This document shows positions 32,909-41,791 of a stretch of DNA of 64,000 bases, one piece after another. A program made the translations under genes and the position numbers. Under the pieces are notes generated by a model, which saw only the letters and a list, made by a program, of their open reading frames with translations, did no database searches and was not told the DNA's origin. The stretch covers positions 62,001-126,000 of the forward strand of contig NZ_BLAF01000014.1 in assembly GCF_009687885.1 (NCBI RefSeq), in the 5' to 3' direction. Within the stretch, counting starts at the first letter, position 1; each line of letters starts with the position of its first letter. The DNA comes from Acrocarpospora pleiomorpha. Lineage in GTDB: Bacteria > Actinomycetota > Actinomycetes > Streptosporangiales > Streptosporangiaceae.

Positions 32909-33814
32909 TCAGCCCTTGACCGCTACGCCGGAGGCCCGCAGCACGTCGGCGAGCCGCGCCTTGAAGTCCGCGGGGGCGGGCAGCAGCGGGAGCCGGGGGT
33001 TGCCGACCGGCAGGCCCACGACCTCGCAGCCGGCCTTGACCGCGCTCTGGTAGCCCAGTTCCCCCACGGTCGTCATGATCGGCCAGATCCGCTTCCACAC
33101 CTCCTGGGCCGCCGGGAGGTCCTGCTTCTTGATGATCGCGTCGTACAGCTCGACCGCGAGGCCGGGGAAGAAGTTGGCGGCGCCCCAGACCGAGGCCCGC
33201 GCGCCCGAGGTCAGCCCGAAGAAGGTCAGCTTGTCCTCGCCGTTGAACACCTTGAGCTTGTCGGGCATCTCCTGGAACAGCTCGCCCAGCTGCACGGCGT
33301 TGGCGCTGCTGTCCTTGGTGAACTTGATGTTCTCAATGGCGGCGAGCTCTTCGAACTGCTCGCGGGTCAGCGGAAGACCGGTGGCCGCGGGCATGTGGTA
33401 GTACATGATCGGAATGTTGATGGCGTCGGAGAGGGCCCGGAAGTGCGCCAGCACCTCCGGCCAGGTCACCGGCTCGTAGTACGGCGGGATGACCATCACC
33501 GCGGCGGCGCCGTTCCGCTCGGCGTGCCGGCTCAGGTCGATCGTCTCCTTGGTGGTCAGGGCACCGGTGTGCGGAACGACCGGCACCCTGCCGTCGACGA
33601 CCGAGGAGACGACTTCGGTCACGTCCTTGCGCTCGTCGGTGGTCATGTTCATGAACTCACCGGTGCTGCCGCAGGGGATCACGCCGCCGACGCCGGCGTC
33701 GAGCTGGAACTCGACAACCTGCGTGAGCACGGCATCGTCGACGGACTCTCCATCGGCGGTGAAGGGGGTCACGAGCGCGGGGAAGATGCCTTCGAAGATC
33801 GGATCGCTGGACAC
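32909..33814 (-). CDS. DHDPS-family (class I) aldolase/dehydratase
   Basis: 301 residues. The barrel shows GSTGEFMN, Tyr in MYYHMPAATG and the Schiff-base Lys in FTKDSS at about 166. This family includes 2-keto-3-deoxygluconate aldolase, 5-dehydro-4-deoxyglucarate dehydratase and hydroxyproline-pathway deaminase. Next to an enolase-superfamily dehydratase it most likely processes a 2-keto-3-deoxy acid. First gene of the minus-strand unit, divergent from the GntR regulator. Confidence 0.92.
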   Translation of the reverse strand: MSSDPIFEGIFPALVTPFTADGESVDDAVLTQVVEFQLDAGVGGVIPCGSTGEFMNMTTDERKDVTEVVSSVVDGRVPVVPHTGALTTKETIDLSRHAERNGAAAVMVIPPYYEPVTWPEVLAHFRALSDAINIPIMYYHMPAATGLPLTREQFEELAAIENIKFTKDSSANAVQLGELFQEMPDKLKVFNGEDKLTFFGLTSGARASVWGAANFFPGLAVELYDAIIKKQDLPAAQEVWKRIWPIMTTVGELGYQSAVKAGCEVVGLPVGNPRLPLLPAPADFKARLADVLRASGVAVKG

Positions 33815-33858
33815 GAGGGCTCCAGGGGTGAGAAGGGCACGTAGTCGATGATAGGATT

Positions 33859-33874
33859 ATAGACAATCGATGAT
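33859..33874. promoter_or_regulatory. putative GntR operator in the divergent region
   Basis: The 129-bp divergent gap carries an AT-rich core TATAGACAATCGATGAT with ATCGAT at 33866-33871, matching the centre of the palindromes at 28048 and 41112. It lies about 45 bp from the aldolase start and 70 bp from the regulator start. Confidence 0.5.
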
Positions 33875-33943
33875 TAGTCAACCCTAGGCGTGGCCGCGAT
33901 GTTCAGCCACCATTGGACGAAGAATCGGAAACGGAAGGTTTAA

Positions 33944-34657
33944 ATGGCGACCGAGATCAGTCGGCCAGCGGGCGAGGCGTCGCGCCCGACGCGTAGAGCG
34001 CACATCCCGGTCCCCTCGCGGCCGCAGCAGATCGCCGACCTGCTGCGTGAAGAGATCGTTTCCGGGACGCTGAAAGCGGGTCAGCAGCTCAAGCAGGACG
34101 AGCTTCGCGAAGACTTCGGCGTCAGTCCCGGACCGGTCAGGGAAGCGCTGCGGGTCCTGGAGAACGAGGGCCTGGTGGAGCACTTCCCGAACAGGGGCGT
34201 GTTCGTCGCCGACATCTCCGCGACCGACCTGATCGGGGTGCTGATCCCGGTTCGCCTGGCGATCGAGATGTTCGCGGTGACCGCCGCCGCGCCGGCGCTG
34301 CGCGCCGGTGGCATCGCCGACCTGGAGAGCCTGATCGAGCAGATGCGCGTCGCCGCGGAGCGCAACGACCGCTTGACCATCAACGAGCTGGACGTGCGCT
34401 TTCACGAGACCATCGTCCGCGCGTCCGCTTCGAGCCACGCGTTGCAGCTGTGGCGTAGCGTCCAGCCGCGCATAAGGGCACAGATCTACGCCCTCGCGCC
34501 GCGACACCACGCGGCCGATGACATCGTCGACGAACATCAGCAGATCATCGACGCCATTCGCGATGGCGACGACGAGAAGCTGAAGGCCGTCATCACCGAG
34601 CACGTCCAGATCACTCCCCTGCGCCTGCTCGGGACGGCGGACCTCGGCGCCGACTGA
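33944..34657 (+). CDS. GntR-family (FCD) transcriptional regulator
   Basis: 237 residues. Winged HTH at about 27-90 (LREDFGVSPGPVREALRVLE), then an all-helical FCD ligand domain with the metal-site pattern NELDVRFHETIV and later helices. ATG follows GGAAGG. Divergent from the aldolase unit. FCD regulators usually sense sugar acids, keto acids or amino acids, in line with the adjoining pathway. Confidence 0.94.
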   Translation: MATEISRPAGEASRPTRRAHIPVPSRPQQIADLLREEIVSGTLKAGQQLKQDELREDFGVSPGPVREALRVLENEGLVEHFPNRGVFVADISATDLIGVLIPVRLAIEMFAVTAAAPALRAGGIADLESLIEQMRVAAERNDRLTINELDVRFHETIVRASASSHALQLWRSVQPRIRAQIYALAPRHHAADDIVDEHQQIIDAIRDGDDEKLKAVITEHVQITPLRLLGTADLGAD

Positions 34658-34669
34658 ATCCCGCGCGAC

Positions 34670-34701
34670 CGCCCGGCCCACGGCAGGCCGCGGGCCGGGC
34701 G
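34670..34701. terminator. terminator-like hairpin after the GntR gene
   Basis: 10-bp stem CGCCCGGCCC (34670-34679) with GGGCCGGGCG (34692-34701), loop of 12, beginning 13 bases after the stop codon. Confidence 0.7.
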
Positions 34702-34726
34702 ATTCCAGGGTTGCGCGTGCGTCATT

Positions 34727-34743
34727 GCGATGCTTCGCATCGC
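34727..34743. repeat. short perfect hairpin GCGATGC-TTC-GCATCGC
   Basis: 7-bp stem with a three-base loop in the 171-bp convergent gap. Could form part of a composite terminator. Confidence 0.5.
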
Positions 34744-34760
34744 GGTTCGGGCGCTCAACC

Positions 34761-34804
34761 CCGGTGTCTTCCCTCGTCGCTTCGCTCCTCAGTCCAGACA
34801 CCGG
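34761..34804. terminator. inverted repeat before the U32-like stop, minus-strand terminator
   Basis: CCGGTGTCT (34761-34769) pairs with AGACACCGG (34796-34804) across a 26-base loop. It lies 25 bases past the end of the minus-strand operon. Confidence 0.55.
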
Positions 34805-34828
34805 CGCACCCTCACGAACGGCGCGGTT

Positions 34829-35755
34829 TCATGCCGGGACAGGCACGCCGTCCCGCTTGCCGTCGACCGGTGAGGGCACCGCGCCGGGCCTGCCTCGCCA
34901 CAGGTGTTCGAGCCCGGCCCGAGCCCGGGTGACCCGCGCTTTCGCCGAGGACGCCACCACGGCGGCCAGGTGGTCACCGGCCGGGTAGAACACCGGGGCG
35001 TTACGCAGGCCGAACTTCAAGTGCACGGGAGCGCCGATCCGGACGATCTCGGGGAGATCGTGGTAGCGCATGAAACCGCCGAGGCCGTCCTGACCCTCGA
35101 TGTACATGTCGAGCGCACCCCGCGTGAGCTGCCGGTACGCGGCAAGATCGCCGAGGGTGGTGTCGCTGGCGATGTTCAGCGAATGCGCCCCCGCCTGCTC
35201 CAGCGCGCGGGCGCCGAGCGGGTTGGCGATGCCCATCAGCGCCGACGCCTTGACGATCAGGTCGCCCGGGAGGTCGCCGGCGGCTTGCGCCTGACCGATG
35301 AGGGCGATGAGTCCCTCGTCGGCGACGAGGAGGCTGCGCAGCCCGGAATCGACGGCGCGCTCGACGTCTTCCCAGGCGGCGCGCAGTGCGGCGACACCGA
35401 TATGGCGGGCGCCGAAAATGCCTCCGTCCGCGGTCAGCGCCGACGCGGCGTTGCCGTCCCACGCGGCGCGCGGGCCGATGAACAGGCAGACCTCGACGTT
35501 GTGGTCGGCGCCGATGGCCACATACTCGCGCAGTGTGTCGTCGGTGAGAACGGTGATGCCGCTTCCTTGCGAGATTCGGTGCAGCGGCACGCCCTGGCGC
35601 TCGCACTCCTGGACGACGACGCGGAACGCCTCGGTGCTTTCCACGCTCGGGATCTCGATTCGGTACTCGCCGCCGTCGCCGAAACGAATCGGGGAGTCGG
35701 GCAGACGCTTGCTCGCGAGAGCGAGCTCGTCGAGCACGGCTGGATAGGAGAACAT
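34829..35755 (-). CDS. TIM-barrel protein resembling U32 peptidases
   Basis: 308 residues, not firmly recognised. Alternating strand/helix segments (LIVKASALMG, AGAHSLNIASDTTLGDLAAY, LDMYIEGQDGLGGFMRYHDLPEIVRIGAPVHLKFG) look like the barrel of U32-type proteins; the cysteines typical of hydroxylating U32 members are not evident. It ends the minus-strand operon 41092 to 34829, 24 bp after the ABC ATPase. Context suggests a role in the substrate pathway, not proteolysis. Function open. Confidence 0.75.
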   Translation of the reverse strand: MFSYPAVLDELALASKRLPDSPIRFGDGGEYRIEIPSVESTEAFRVVVQECERQGVPLHRISQGSGITVLTDDTLREYVAIGADHNVEVCLFIGPRAAWDGNAASALTADGGIFGARHIGVAALRAAWEDVERAVDSGLRSLLVADEGLIALIGQAQAAGDLPGDLIVKASALMGIANPLGARALEQAGAHSLNIASDTTLGDLAAYRQLTRGALDMYIEGQDGLGGFMRYHDLPEIVRIGAPVHLKFGLRNAPVFYPAGDHLAAVVASSAKARVTRARAGLEHLWRGRPGAVPSPVDGKRDGVPVPA

Positions 35756-35779
35756 CAGAATCTCTTTCAGTGCGGAGAG

Positions 35780-36544
35780 CTAGAGGACCTTGCCGAGGAA
35801 GTCGCGGACGCGCGCGTTCGTGGCGCCTCTGAAGACGTCCTCGACCGTGCCGTCCTCGACGATCCGGCCGGCGTCCATGAAGACGGCGCGGGCGGCGACC
35901 TCGCGGGCGAATCCGATCTCGTGCGTGACGACGATCATCGTCATGCCCAGGTCGCTGAGCCTGCGCATCGTCTCCAGGACCTCGCTGACGAGTTCGGGAT
36001 CGAGCGCGGAGGTCGGCTCGTCGAACAGCATCACCTTGGGCCGCATCGCCAGGGCGCGGGCGATCGCGACCCGCTGCTGCTGGCCGCCCGACAGCTGCTC
36101 GGGCATCGCGTGCGCCTTGTGCGCCATGCCCACGGTCTCCAGCAGCTCCTCGGCGCGGGACCTGGCCTGCTTGCGGTCCAGGCCGAGCACGCCGACCGGC
36201 GCCTCCATGACGTTCTGCAGCACGCTCATGTGGGTGAACAGATTGAAGGACTGGAACACCATGCCCACCTCGCGTCGCTGCCGGGCGATCTCACGCTTGG
36301 GCAGTTCGACCAGGTGATCACCGCGATGCTCGTATCCCAGCAGTTCGCCGTCGATGAAGACCGCGCCGGACGTCGGCTTCTCCAGATGGTTCAGGCAGCG
36401 CAGAAAGCTGGTCTTGCCCGCGCCGGACGGGCCCATGATGCAGACGGTCTGACCACGCTCCACCTGGAGGGTGACGCCGTCGAGGACCAGGTCGTCTCCG
36501 TATCTCTTGCTGAGATTGACGGCTTCGAGTACGACGTCGTTCAT
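35780..36544 (-). CDS. polar amino-acid ABC transporter ATP-binding protein
   Basis: 254 residues. Walker [10 protein letters not shown] at about 36, Q-loop MVFQSFNLF, signature LSGGQQQR, Walker [13 protein letters not shown] and H-loop VVTHEIGF. The GlnQ/HisP-type hallmark FLRCLNHLE follows Walker A. ATG overlaps the permease stop (ATGA). Energises the importer formed with the next two genes. Confidence 0.95.
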   Translation of the reverse strand: MNDVVLEAVNLSKRYGDDLVLDGVTLQVERGQTVCIMGPSGAGKTSFLRCLNHLEKPTSGAVFIDGELLGYEHRGDHLVELPKREIARQRREVGMVFQSFNLFTHMSVLQNVMEAPVGVLGLDRKQARSRAEELLETVGMAHKAHAMPEQLSGGQQQRVAIARALAMRPKVMLFDEPTSALDPELVSEVLETMRRLSDLGMTMIVVTHEIGFAREVAARAVFMDAGRIVEDGTVEDVFRGATNARVRDFLGKVL

Positions 36545-37509
36545 GCCGGCTTCCCTCCCGCGACGACGCGCGCGGCGTTGCCGAGCTTGCGCGACCGGCG
36601 GCGCAGGCGGCGCTCCAGCAAGGACTGCACCGCCGACAGGACGGTGACCAGCACGATGTACCACAAGGTCACGACCACCAGGAGGGGGACGACCTCGTAG
36701 GTCAGCTGGTAGATGGACTGCGCGGTGTACATCAGGTCGAACACCGCGATGAACGCGACAAGCGAGGTTCCCTTCAGCATGTTGATCGTGTCGTTGCCCA
36801 GCGGCGGGATCGCGATCCTGAGCGCCTGCGGCAGCACCACCCGCCGGTAGATCCTGGCCCTGGTCATCCCCAGCGCGGTGCCGGCCTCCCATTGCCCCGT
36901 GGACACCGCGGTGATCGACGAGCGCAGGATCTCGGCCGAGTACGCCGCCTCATTGAGCGCGAAGGCGAGGACCGCCGCCCAGAAGGGCGAGATCAGCGCG
37001 TGGGTCTCGCCGGAGATGAGGGTGGGGCCGCCCGGGATGCCGATGGTCAGGGTGGGATAGAACAGCGACAAGTTGAAGGTGATGATGAGCAGCACCAGGA
37101 CGGGTGTCGATCGGAAGAACCAGACGAACAGCAGCGCCGCCTGACGCAGGGCCCAGTTGCCCGACAATCGCATCAGCGCGATGATGACCGCCAGCACGAG
37201 GCCCACGGCCATCGAGACCGCCGTCAAGCCGATCGTCACCCAGACGCCGTTGAGGATCCGGATGTCGAGCATGTAGCGGCCGACGATGTCCCACTGCAAC
37301 GCCTCGTTGGTGACCACGCTCCACACGGCCAGGGCGAGAACCGCGAGCACCGCGACGGCGATGATCTCGCGCCGGTGGCCGCCCCGTTGCCTGATCGGCA
37401 GCCCGGCGAGTTCAACCATGCGCCCGTGTTCGCTAGTCGTACTATGCACCGGGTCTTCCTCGGCCAAGGCGCTGACGGATTCACCGTGCCTGGGATCACT
37501 CGGGCGCAT
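36541..37509 (-). CDS. polar amino-acid ABC transporter permease
   Basis: 322 residues with a cytoplasmic N-terminal tail of about 75 residues, a first membrane span near 80-100, then the HisM/GlnP-type domain ([28 protein letters not shown]). The EAA loop is [25 protein letters not shown] 37509 chosen for AAGGAAGG seven bases upstream; the frame extends further without a better signal. The long N-terminal tail is shared with the second permease at 44465. Confidence 0.93.
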   Translation of the reverse strand: MRPSDPRHGESVSALAEEDPVHSTTSEHGRMVELAGLPIRQRGGHRREIIAVAVLAVLALAVWSVVTNEALQWDIVGRYMLDIRILNGVWVTIGLTAVSMAVGLVLAVIIALMRLSGNWALRQAALLFVWFFRSTPVLVLLIITFNLSLFYPTLTIGIPGGPTLISGETHALISPFWAAVLAFALNEAAYSAEILRSSITAVSTGQWEAGTALGMTRARIYRRVVLPQALRIAIPPLGNDTINMLKGTSLVAFIAVFDLMYTAQSIYQLTYEVVPLLVVVTLWYIVLVTVLSAVQSLLERRLRRRSRKLGNAARVVAGGKPA

Positions 37510-37558
37510 GGTTGAACCTTCCTTGTGCATGATCGATTGCAGCGTCAGCGGATCGGGG

Positions 37559-38461
37559 TCAGTCGGCCGACGGAGGGGTGGGGTTGACCTGCGCGGAGTC
37601 CGCAATATTCTCACTTAGGCCATGTTTGGTGAGAATAGCCTCATATGTCCGGTCTTTCATCAGTGCGTCGATCCCCTGCTGGACCACGGTGATGAGCTTG
37701 GAGCCCTTGGGGAAGGAGTAACCGGCGTACACCGACAGGATGGACGGGCCGGTCAGTTTCCACTCCTTGCCAAGCTGCTGCTTCTGCTGGCTCAGGAAGT
37801 AGCTCAACGTGGAGGTGGGGGCGACCGCGGCCTCCGCCCGCCCGCTGGCCACCGTCAGGTATCCCTCCGGCAGGGAGGGGAGCTGGACCAGTTTGATCGC
37901 CTGCTTGCCAGCGGACGTACAGGCATCGGACTTGCGCTGCAGATACTCGGTCGCCTGATCGCCGGTCTGGGACGCGATCGTCTTGCCGCACAGGTCGTCG
38001 ATCGTGGCTCCGAAGTCCGCCGTGGACTTCAAGGTGATGAAGTTGTACCCGTCGTTGAACTGCGACAGCTGGTCGTAGATCTTCATCCGCTCGGTGGTGA
38101 TGTTGGTCTGCGTGATGAAGTCGTACTTCTTCTGGTTGAGCCCGAGCAGCATGTTCTCGAAGGACACCTGCTCGATCTTGATGGGGATGCCCAACTGCTT
38201 GGACAGCGCCGCGAGAAGTTCGGGGTCCTCACCCTGCGCGGTGCCGTCGACGCCCTTGAAGGACAGGGGCGGCGCGTTGACCTGCACGGCGACCGTGATG
38301 CCGTCCCGGAACTCCGCAGGCACGCTCTGGTAGAGAGGAGCGGCGGTGTCTCCTCCGGAGGCGGCGGAGGTTTCGGAGGCGGTGCCGGATGCCGCGCACC
38401 CGGTGACGGCCAAGGCCAGCAGCGAGACCGCTGCGAGGGAGAAGTAGGGCTTTTGGTTCAT
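37559..38461 (-). CDS. polar amino-acid-type substrate-binding lipoprotein
   Basis: 300 residues. Signal ends in lipobox AVTGC with Cys22. SBP_bac_3 fold: GEDPELLAALSKQLGIP, FITQTNITTERMKIYD, and an internal Cys pair (DLCGKT and SDACTS) that could form a disulphide in the exported protein. Start ATG 38461 has GGAGAGC upstream. Heads the transporter trio in the operon controlled from 41106. Confidence 0.93.
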   Translation of the reverse strand: MNQKPYFSLAAVSLLALAVTGCAASGTASETSAASGGDTAAPLYQSVPAEFRDGITVAVQVNAPPLSFKGVDGTAQGEDPELLAALSKQLGIPIKIEQVSFENMLLGLNQKKYDFITQTNITTERMKIYDQLSQFNDGYNFITLKSTADFGATIDDLCGKTIASQTGDQATEYLQRKSDACTSAGKQAIKLVQLPSLPEGYLTVASGRAEAAVAPTSTLSYFLSQQKQQLGKEWKLTGPSILSVYAGYSFPKGSKLITVVQQGIDALMKDRTYEAILTKHGLSENIADSAQVNPTPPSAD

Positions 38462-38544
38462 GTGCTCTCCATATGAGGGGTGGCCCCCGAATGTGGTTGG
38501 TCGCGCGACGCGGAGGTCACGCAGCCGGCCTAAGGCCAGCTCGT

Positions 38545-39954
38545 CTACTGGCCTCCTCTCCCGCTGGCGACCTCGGCGGATCGCAGACTCTCCGAGACCC
38601 GCAGGACCGCGCGGAGGGAGGATCGCGCGGCCTGCTCCATTCCGCTGAGCGGGTCGAAATAGTCGCCCGCGAGCGCGATGCGGCCATGGTCGAAGCCACG
38701 CTCGAGGGCCGGCTGGAACGCGGCGCGGCCAGGCGCGGCGTAGATCGTCCCCAGGGGCCAGCGCTGCACCACCGTCTCGGTGATCTTGCCGCGCAGCTGC
38801 GGCACCAGTTCGAGCACCGAGCGCAGGAAGGTGCGCTCGATCACCTCGTCGCTCTCGGCCATCAGCGCGGCGGCGCGCGGGCCGCCGCGGTAGCACATCA
38901 GGCTGCCGCCGCTCTTGCGCTCCCCTTCACGGGTCACCTGGGCGTGGTTGAACAGGAAGTCGATCTCATGGCCGGGCGTCGTCACCGCGTAGACGTCGTC
39001 GATCGGCAGCGGCCCGGACTCGGAGGTGAAGATCGCCATGCTGAGGAACGCTCCATGGGTGACGTGGCGCAGCGCCTCGTCCAGTGGCGGCGGCACGTCG
39101 TCGATGATGTCCCGCGCGATGTGGGCGGGCGTCGCGACGATGACCGACTGGGCGGTGACGGTCCGCCGCCGGCCGTCGTCGAGGAACCGCACCGTGACGT
39201 GATCGCCCTGGTCCGTGACCCGCTCGACGGGGGCGCCGACCCGGATGTGGTCGCCGAGTCGGGCGTGCAGCGCGTGGACGACCTCCTCCGTCCCGCCGAT
39301 CACGACGCGCGCGGTGGCGCCTGGGGCGTCCTTGGGGCCCATCACGTGCGCGCAGCACAGCAGCGCGGTGCCGCTGGAGACCTCGTAGGAGTCGGCGGCG
39401 GCGCGGCGGGCGATGCAGTCGAAGATCGACTCGACCCGGCCGTGAAGGGGGCCGAGGTATTCCTCGAACGTCTGGTCGTTGCGGAACTCGACGAGCCTGC
39501 GGCGCTGCTTCACCTCATCCGCGGGGGTCTGTGGCTGATGATCCTCGATCCGGTTGACCTGCCTGACGCCGAGCGCGAGTTTGAGGCCCGCCTTGATCAT
39601 GGAGGCGCGCTCGCGCAGGGTGAGCGGGAGGACGAAGGGCAGCATTTCCACCCGAGCCGGATCGACGATCCTGGCGCCCAATCCCATGCCCGTGACCGAT
39701 CCCTTGACCTGGCGGACCTCGAGGCCGAGCTCGGTCGCCAGCTGGCCCATGTGGGTGTCGGGGTGCGGGAACACATGAGCTCCGACATTGACCCAGTAGT
39801 CGCCGCGGCGCACGGACTTGATGCGCCCGCCGACTCGCTCGTCCGCCTCGAGGATCAAGATCTTGCGATCACGCAGCCGCCAGGCCGCCAGGAGGCCGGC
39901 GATACCGCCGCCCACGATGACCACGTCGTAGTCGGTCACAGAGGAGTTGCCCAT
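38545..39954 (-). CDS. FAD-dependent amine-oxidase-like protein
   Basis: 469 residues. Residues about 10-45 give the FAD motif VVIVGGGIAGLLAAWRL and LEADERVGGRIKS, the amine oxidase/phytoene desaturase signature. C-terminal GRIALAGDYFDPLSGMEQAARSS binds the flavin end. Probably oxidises an amine, imino acid or carbon-carbon bond. Placed between an enolase-superfamily gene and an amino-acid importer, an amino/imino-acid substrate is the simplest guess. Confidence 0.9.
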   Translation of the reverse strand: MGNSSVTDYDVVIVGGGIAGLLAAWRLRDRKILILEADERVGGRIKSVRRGDYWVNVGAHVFPHPDTHMGQLATELGLEVRQVKGSVTGMGLGARIVDPARVEMLPFVLPLTLRERASMIKAGLKLALGVRQVNRIEDHQPQTPADEVKQRRRLVEFRNDQTFEEYLGPLHGRVESIFDCIARRAAADSYEVSSGTALLCCAHVMGPKDAPGATARVVIGGTEEVVHALHARLGDHIRVGAPVERVTDQGDHVTVRFLDDGRRRTVTAQSVIVATPAHIARDIIDDVPPPLDEALRHVTHGAFLSMAIFTSESGPLPIDDVYAVTTPGHEIDFLFNHAQVTREGERKSGGSLMCYRGGPRAAALMAESDEVIERTFLRSVLELVPQLRGKITETVVQRWPLGTIYAAPGRAAFQPALERGFDHGRIALAGDYFDPLSGMEQAARSSLRAVLRVSESLRSAEVASGRGGQ

Positions 39955-39970
39955 GGTTCAGCGCCCGCTT

Positions 39971-41092
39971 TCAGATGGTGACGAGGTACTTCTCGATCGT
40001 GGCGTCATCCAGCTCCACACCGAGTCCCGGCTCGGTCGGCACGTAGGCCGTGCCGCCCTCGATGCGTGGGGGGTTGCGCACGAGAGACTTGCTCAGGTCG
40101 GTTTCCTCGACGCAGTACTCGAGCATGAGCGCGTTGGGGATCGACGCCAGCAGGTGCAGCGACGCGGCGGTGTTGATGTCGGTGGTGAAGTTGTGGTTGC
40201 ACACCGGTAGCCCGCGGTCGGCGGCGAGCCGGGCGATCCGCACCGCTTCGGTCAGCCCCACCCGGGTGACGTCGATCTGGACGACGTCCACCCGGCCCTG
40301 GTCCATCAGGCGCAGGTAACCCTCGGCGGTGCACTCCTGCTCCCCCGCCGCGATCCGCAGGTCCGTCGCGTCGCTCAGCAGCGCGTAGCCGCGCAGATCT
40401 CCTGGCATCAGCGGCTCCTCAAGCCAGAACGGCTGGTACTGCTCGAAGCGGCGGGCCCGGCTCAGCGCGGTCTTGGCGTCCCAGGCCAGGCCGGCGTCGA
40501 CCATGATGTCGGCCGTCCCGGCGCCCTTCCTGATCGCCGCGACCAGCGCCTCGTCCAGGTCCGGGTCGGGGCCCATGGGTTCCCAGCCGAACTTCATCGC
40601 GGTGTATCCGGCATCGGCGGCGGCCGCCGCCCGTTCCGCGTTCTCCTTCGGCGTGAAGGAGAACATGTGGCTGGCGTAGACCCGGTGCTCGGTGGAATAG
40701 CCGCCGCCGAGCAGTTCGTAGACCGGCCGCTGAAGGATCTTGCCCTTCAGGTCCCACAGCGCGAGATCCACTCCGGCCATGGCGTGGATGACCGCTCCGC
40801 CCCGGCCATAGTAAATGGTGCCGCGGAGCATCTTGTCCCACAGCCTGCTGATCTCCAGCGGGTTCTCCCCCACCAGCAGGTGCCGCAAGCCGCTCACCAT
40901 CTCATGGGAGTACGGCGCCTCGATGATCGACTTGACCACCAGCGGGCTCGAATCGACCTCGCCGATCCCGGTGATACCCGCGTTTGTGGAAATGCGGACA
41001 AGAAGGGTGTCCTGCGAGCTGTCGGTCCGCTCCCGGATCGACGGCATCTTCAGGTAATGAGCCTCGACATCGATGATCTCAAAATCTGACAT
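39971..41092 (-). CDS. enolase-superfamily enzyme (mandelate racemase type), second copy
   Basis: 373 residues, distinct from the copy at 31783. The barrel has AMKFGWEPM at the second-strand Lys position, DAGLAWD with a metal Asp, FWLEEPLMPGD with a metal Glu, AAGEQE for the third ligand and CNHNFTTD near the end. This form (EEPL, AAGEQ) is typical of dehydratases/racemases of acid sugars or related hydroxy acids. First gene of the operon; no clear ribosome site, so the message may be nearly leaderless. Confidence 0.91.
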   Translation of the reverse strand: MSDFEIIDVEAHYLKMPSIRERTDSSQDTLLVRISTNAGITGIGEVDSSPLVVKSIIEAPYSHEMVSGLRHLLVGENPLEISRLWDKMLRGTIYYGRGGAVIHAMAGVDLALWDLKGKILQRPVYELLGGGYSTEHRVYASHMFSFTPKENAERAAAAADAGYTAMKFGWEPMGPDPDLDEALVAAIRKGAGTADIMVDAGLAWDAKTALSRARRFEQYQPFWLEEPLMPGDLRGYALLSDATDLRIAAGEQECTAEGYLRLMDQGRVDVVQIDVTRVGLTEAVRIARLAADRGLPVCNHNFTTDINTAASLHLLASIPNALMLEYCVEETDLSKSLVRNPPRIEGGTAYVPTEPGLGVELDDATIEKYLVTI

Positions 41093-41105
41093 GGATAGTA
41101 GTCTG

Positions 41106-41120
41106 TAGATAATCGATAGA
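41106..41120. promoter_or_regulatory. putative GntR operator before the second enolase-superfamily gene
   Basis: TAGATAATCGATAGA, ATCGAT at 41112-41117, starts 14 bases upstream of the gene at 41092. It shares the core and AT-rich flanks with the sites at 28043 and 33859. Confidence 0.55.
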
Positions 41121-41154
41121 TGGTGTCAAGAGATGCGATCGAAGGGCTACACAG

Positions 41155-41214
41155 ATGAAACATTGCGGCCGAACAGCCCTCGTCACCGGCGCAAACGGCG
41201 GAGTCGGCGGCGCG
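41155..41214 (+). pseudogene. remnant of an SDR gene N-terminus
   Basis: Reads ATG then GRTALVTGANGGVG within the first 18 codons, which is the start of a classical SDR including TGxxxGxG, preceded by GAAGGG. After about 20 codons similarity to SDRs stops and the frame enters the antisense side of the MarR gene. It looks like the 5-prime stub of an SDR gene whose body was deleted at the junction between two catabolic modules. Confidence 0.65.
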
Positions 41215-41262
41215 TCAGGGCATGAGGCAGCCGCGCACTACGGGTATTCGGAGCGGGCCGGG

Positions 41263-41742
41263 TCAGGTGCCTGGCAGGCCGGCGTTGATTCGTTGCACGC
41301 AGGCGCGGATGGCGGCCAGCAGGGAGAGGCGGTCCGCCTGGGGGACGCCCTCCAGCATGCGGTTCTCGATCTCGTCGGCGATGAGGTCGCAGCTGGCCGT
41401 GACCTCAAGTCCTTTGGGGGTGAGCCGGGTCTCGAGCACGCGCTGATTGTCGTTGGACGGGCTCCGGGAGATCAGGCCGGCCGTGATGAGCGAGGTGAGA
41501 ACCTGGCTCATCGCCTGGGGTGTCACGTACGCGCGCCGGGCGAGCTGGGCGTTGCTGAGGCCGCTGCGCGCGCGGAGCACGGTCAGGGTCGCGTACTGGT
41601 GCGGTGAGAGACCGAGCGGCCTGAGGCCCTGCTCGAGTTCCCGCTGGATGCCGCGATCGAGGCGGCCTATCGCGTACAGCAACCGCAGTTGCTGAGGGGA
41701 GACGACATCCTCTGGCTCCCCCGCAGCAGACATCGACACCAT
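41263..41742 (-). CDS. MarR-family transcriptional regulator
   Basis: 159 residues with the winged HTH at about 60-100 (LSNAQLARRAYVTPQAMSQVLTSLITAGLI) and the wing SPSNDNQRVLETRLTPKG. It sits 49 bp downstream of the nine-gene operon on the same strand, so may be transcribed with it or from its own promoter in that gap. Start could be the first or fourth codon of the reading (VSM). Confidence 0.92.
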   Translation of the reverse strand: MVSMSAAGEPEDVVSPQQLRLLYAIGRLDRGIQRELEQGLRPLGLSPHQYATLTVLRARSGLSNAQLARRAYVTPQAMSQVLTSLITAGLISRSPSNDNQRVLETRLTPKGLEVTASCDLIADEIENRMLEGVPQADRLSLLAAIRACVQRINAGLPGT

Positions 41743-41791
41743 CGAAGGGTATAACGGCGGGACGCGACGTCGTCCACGTCCCGCCGCCGTC

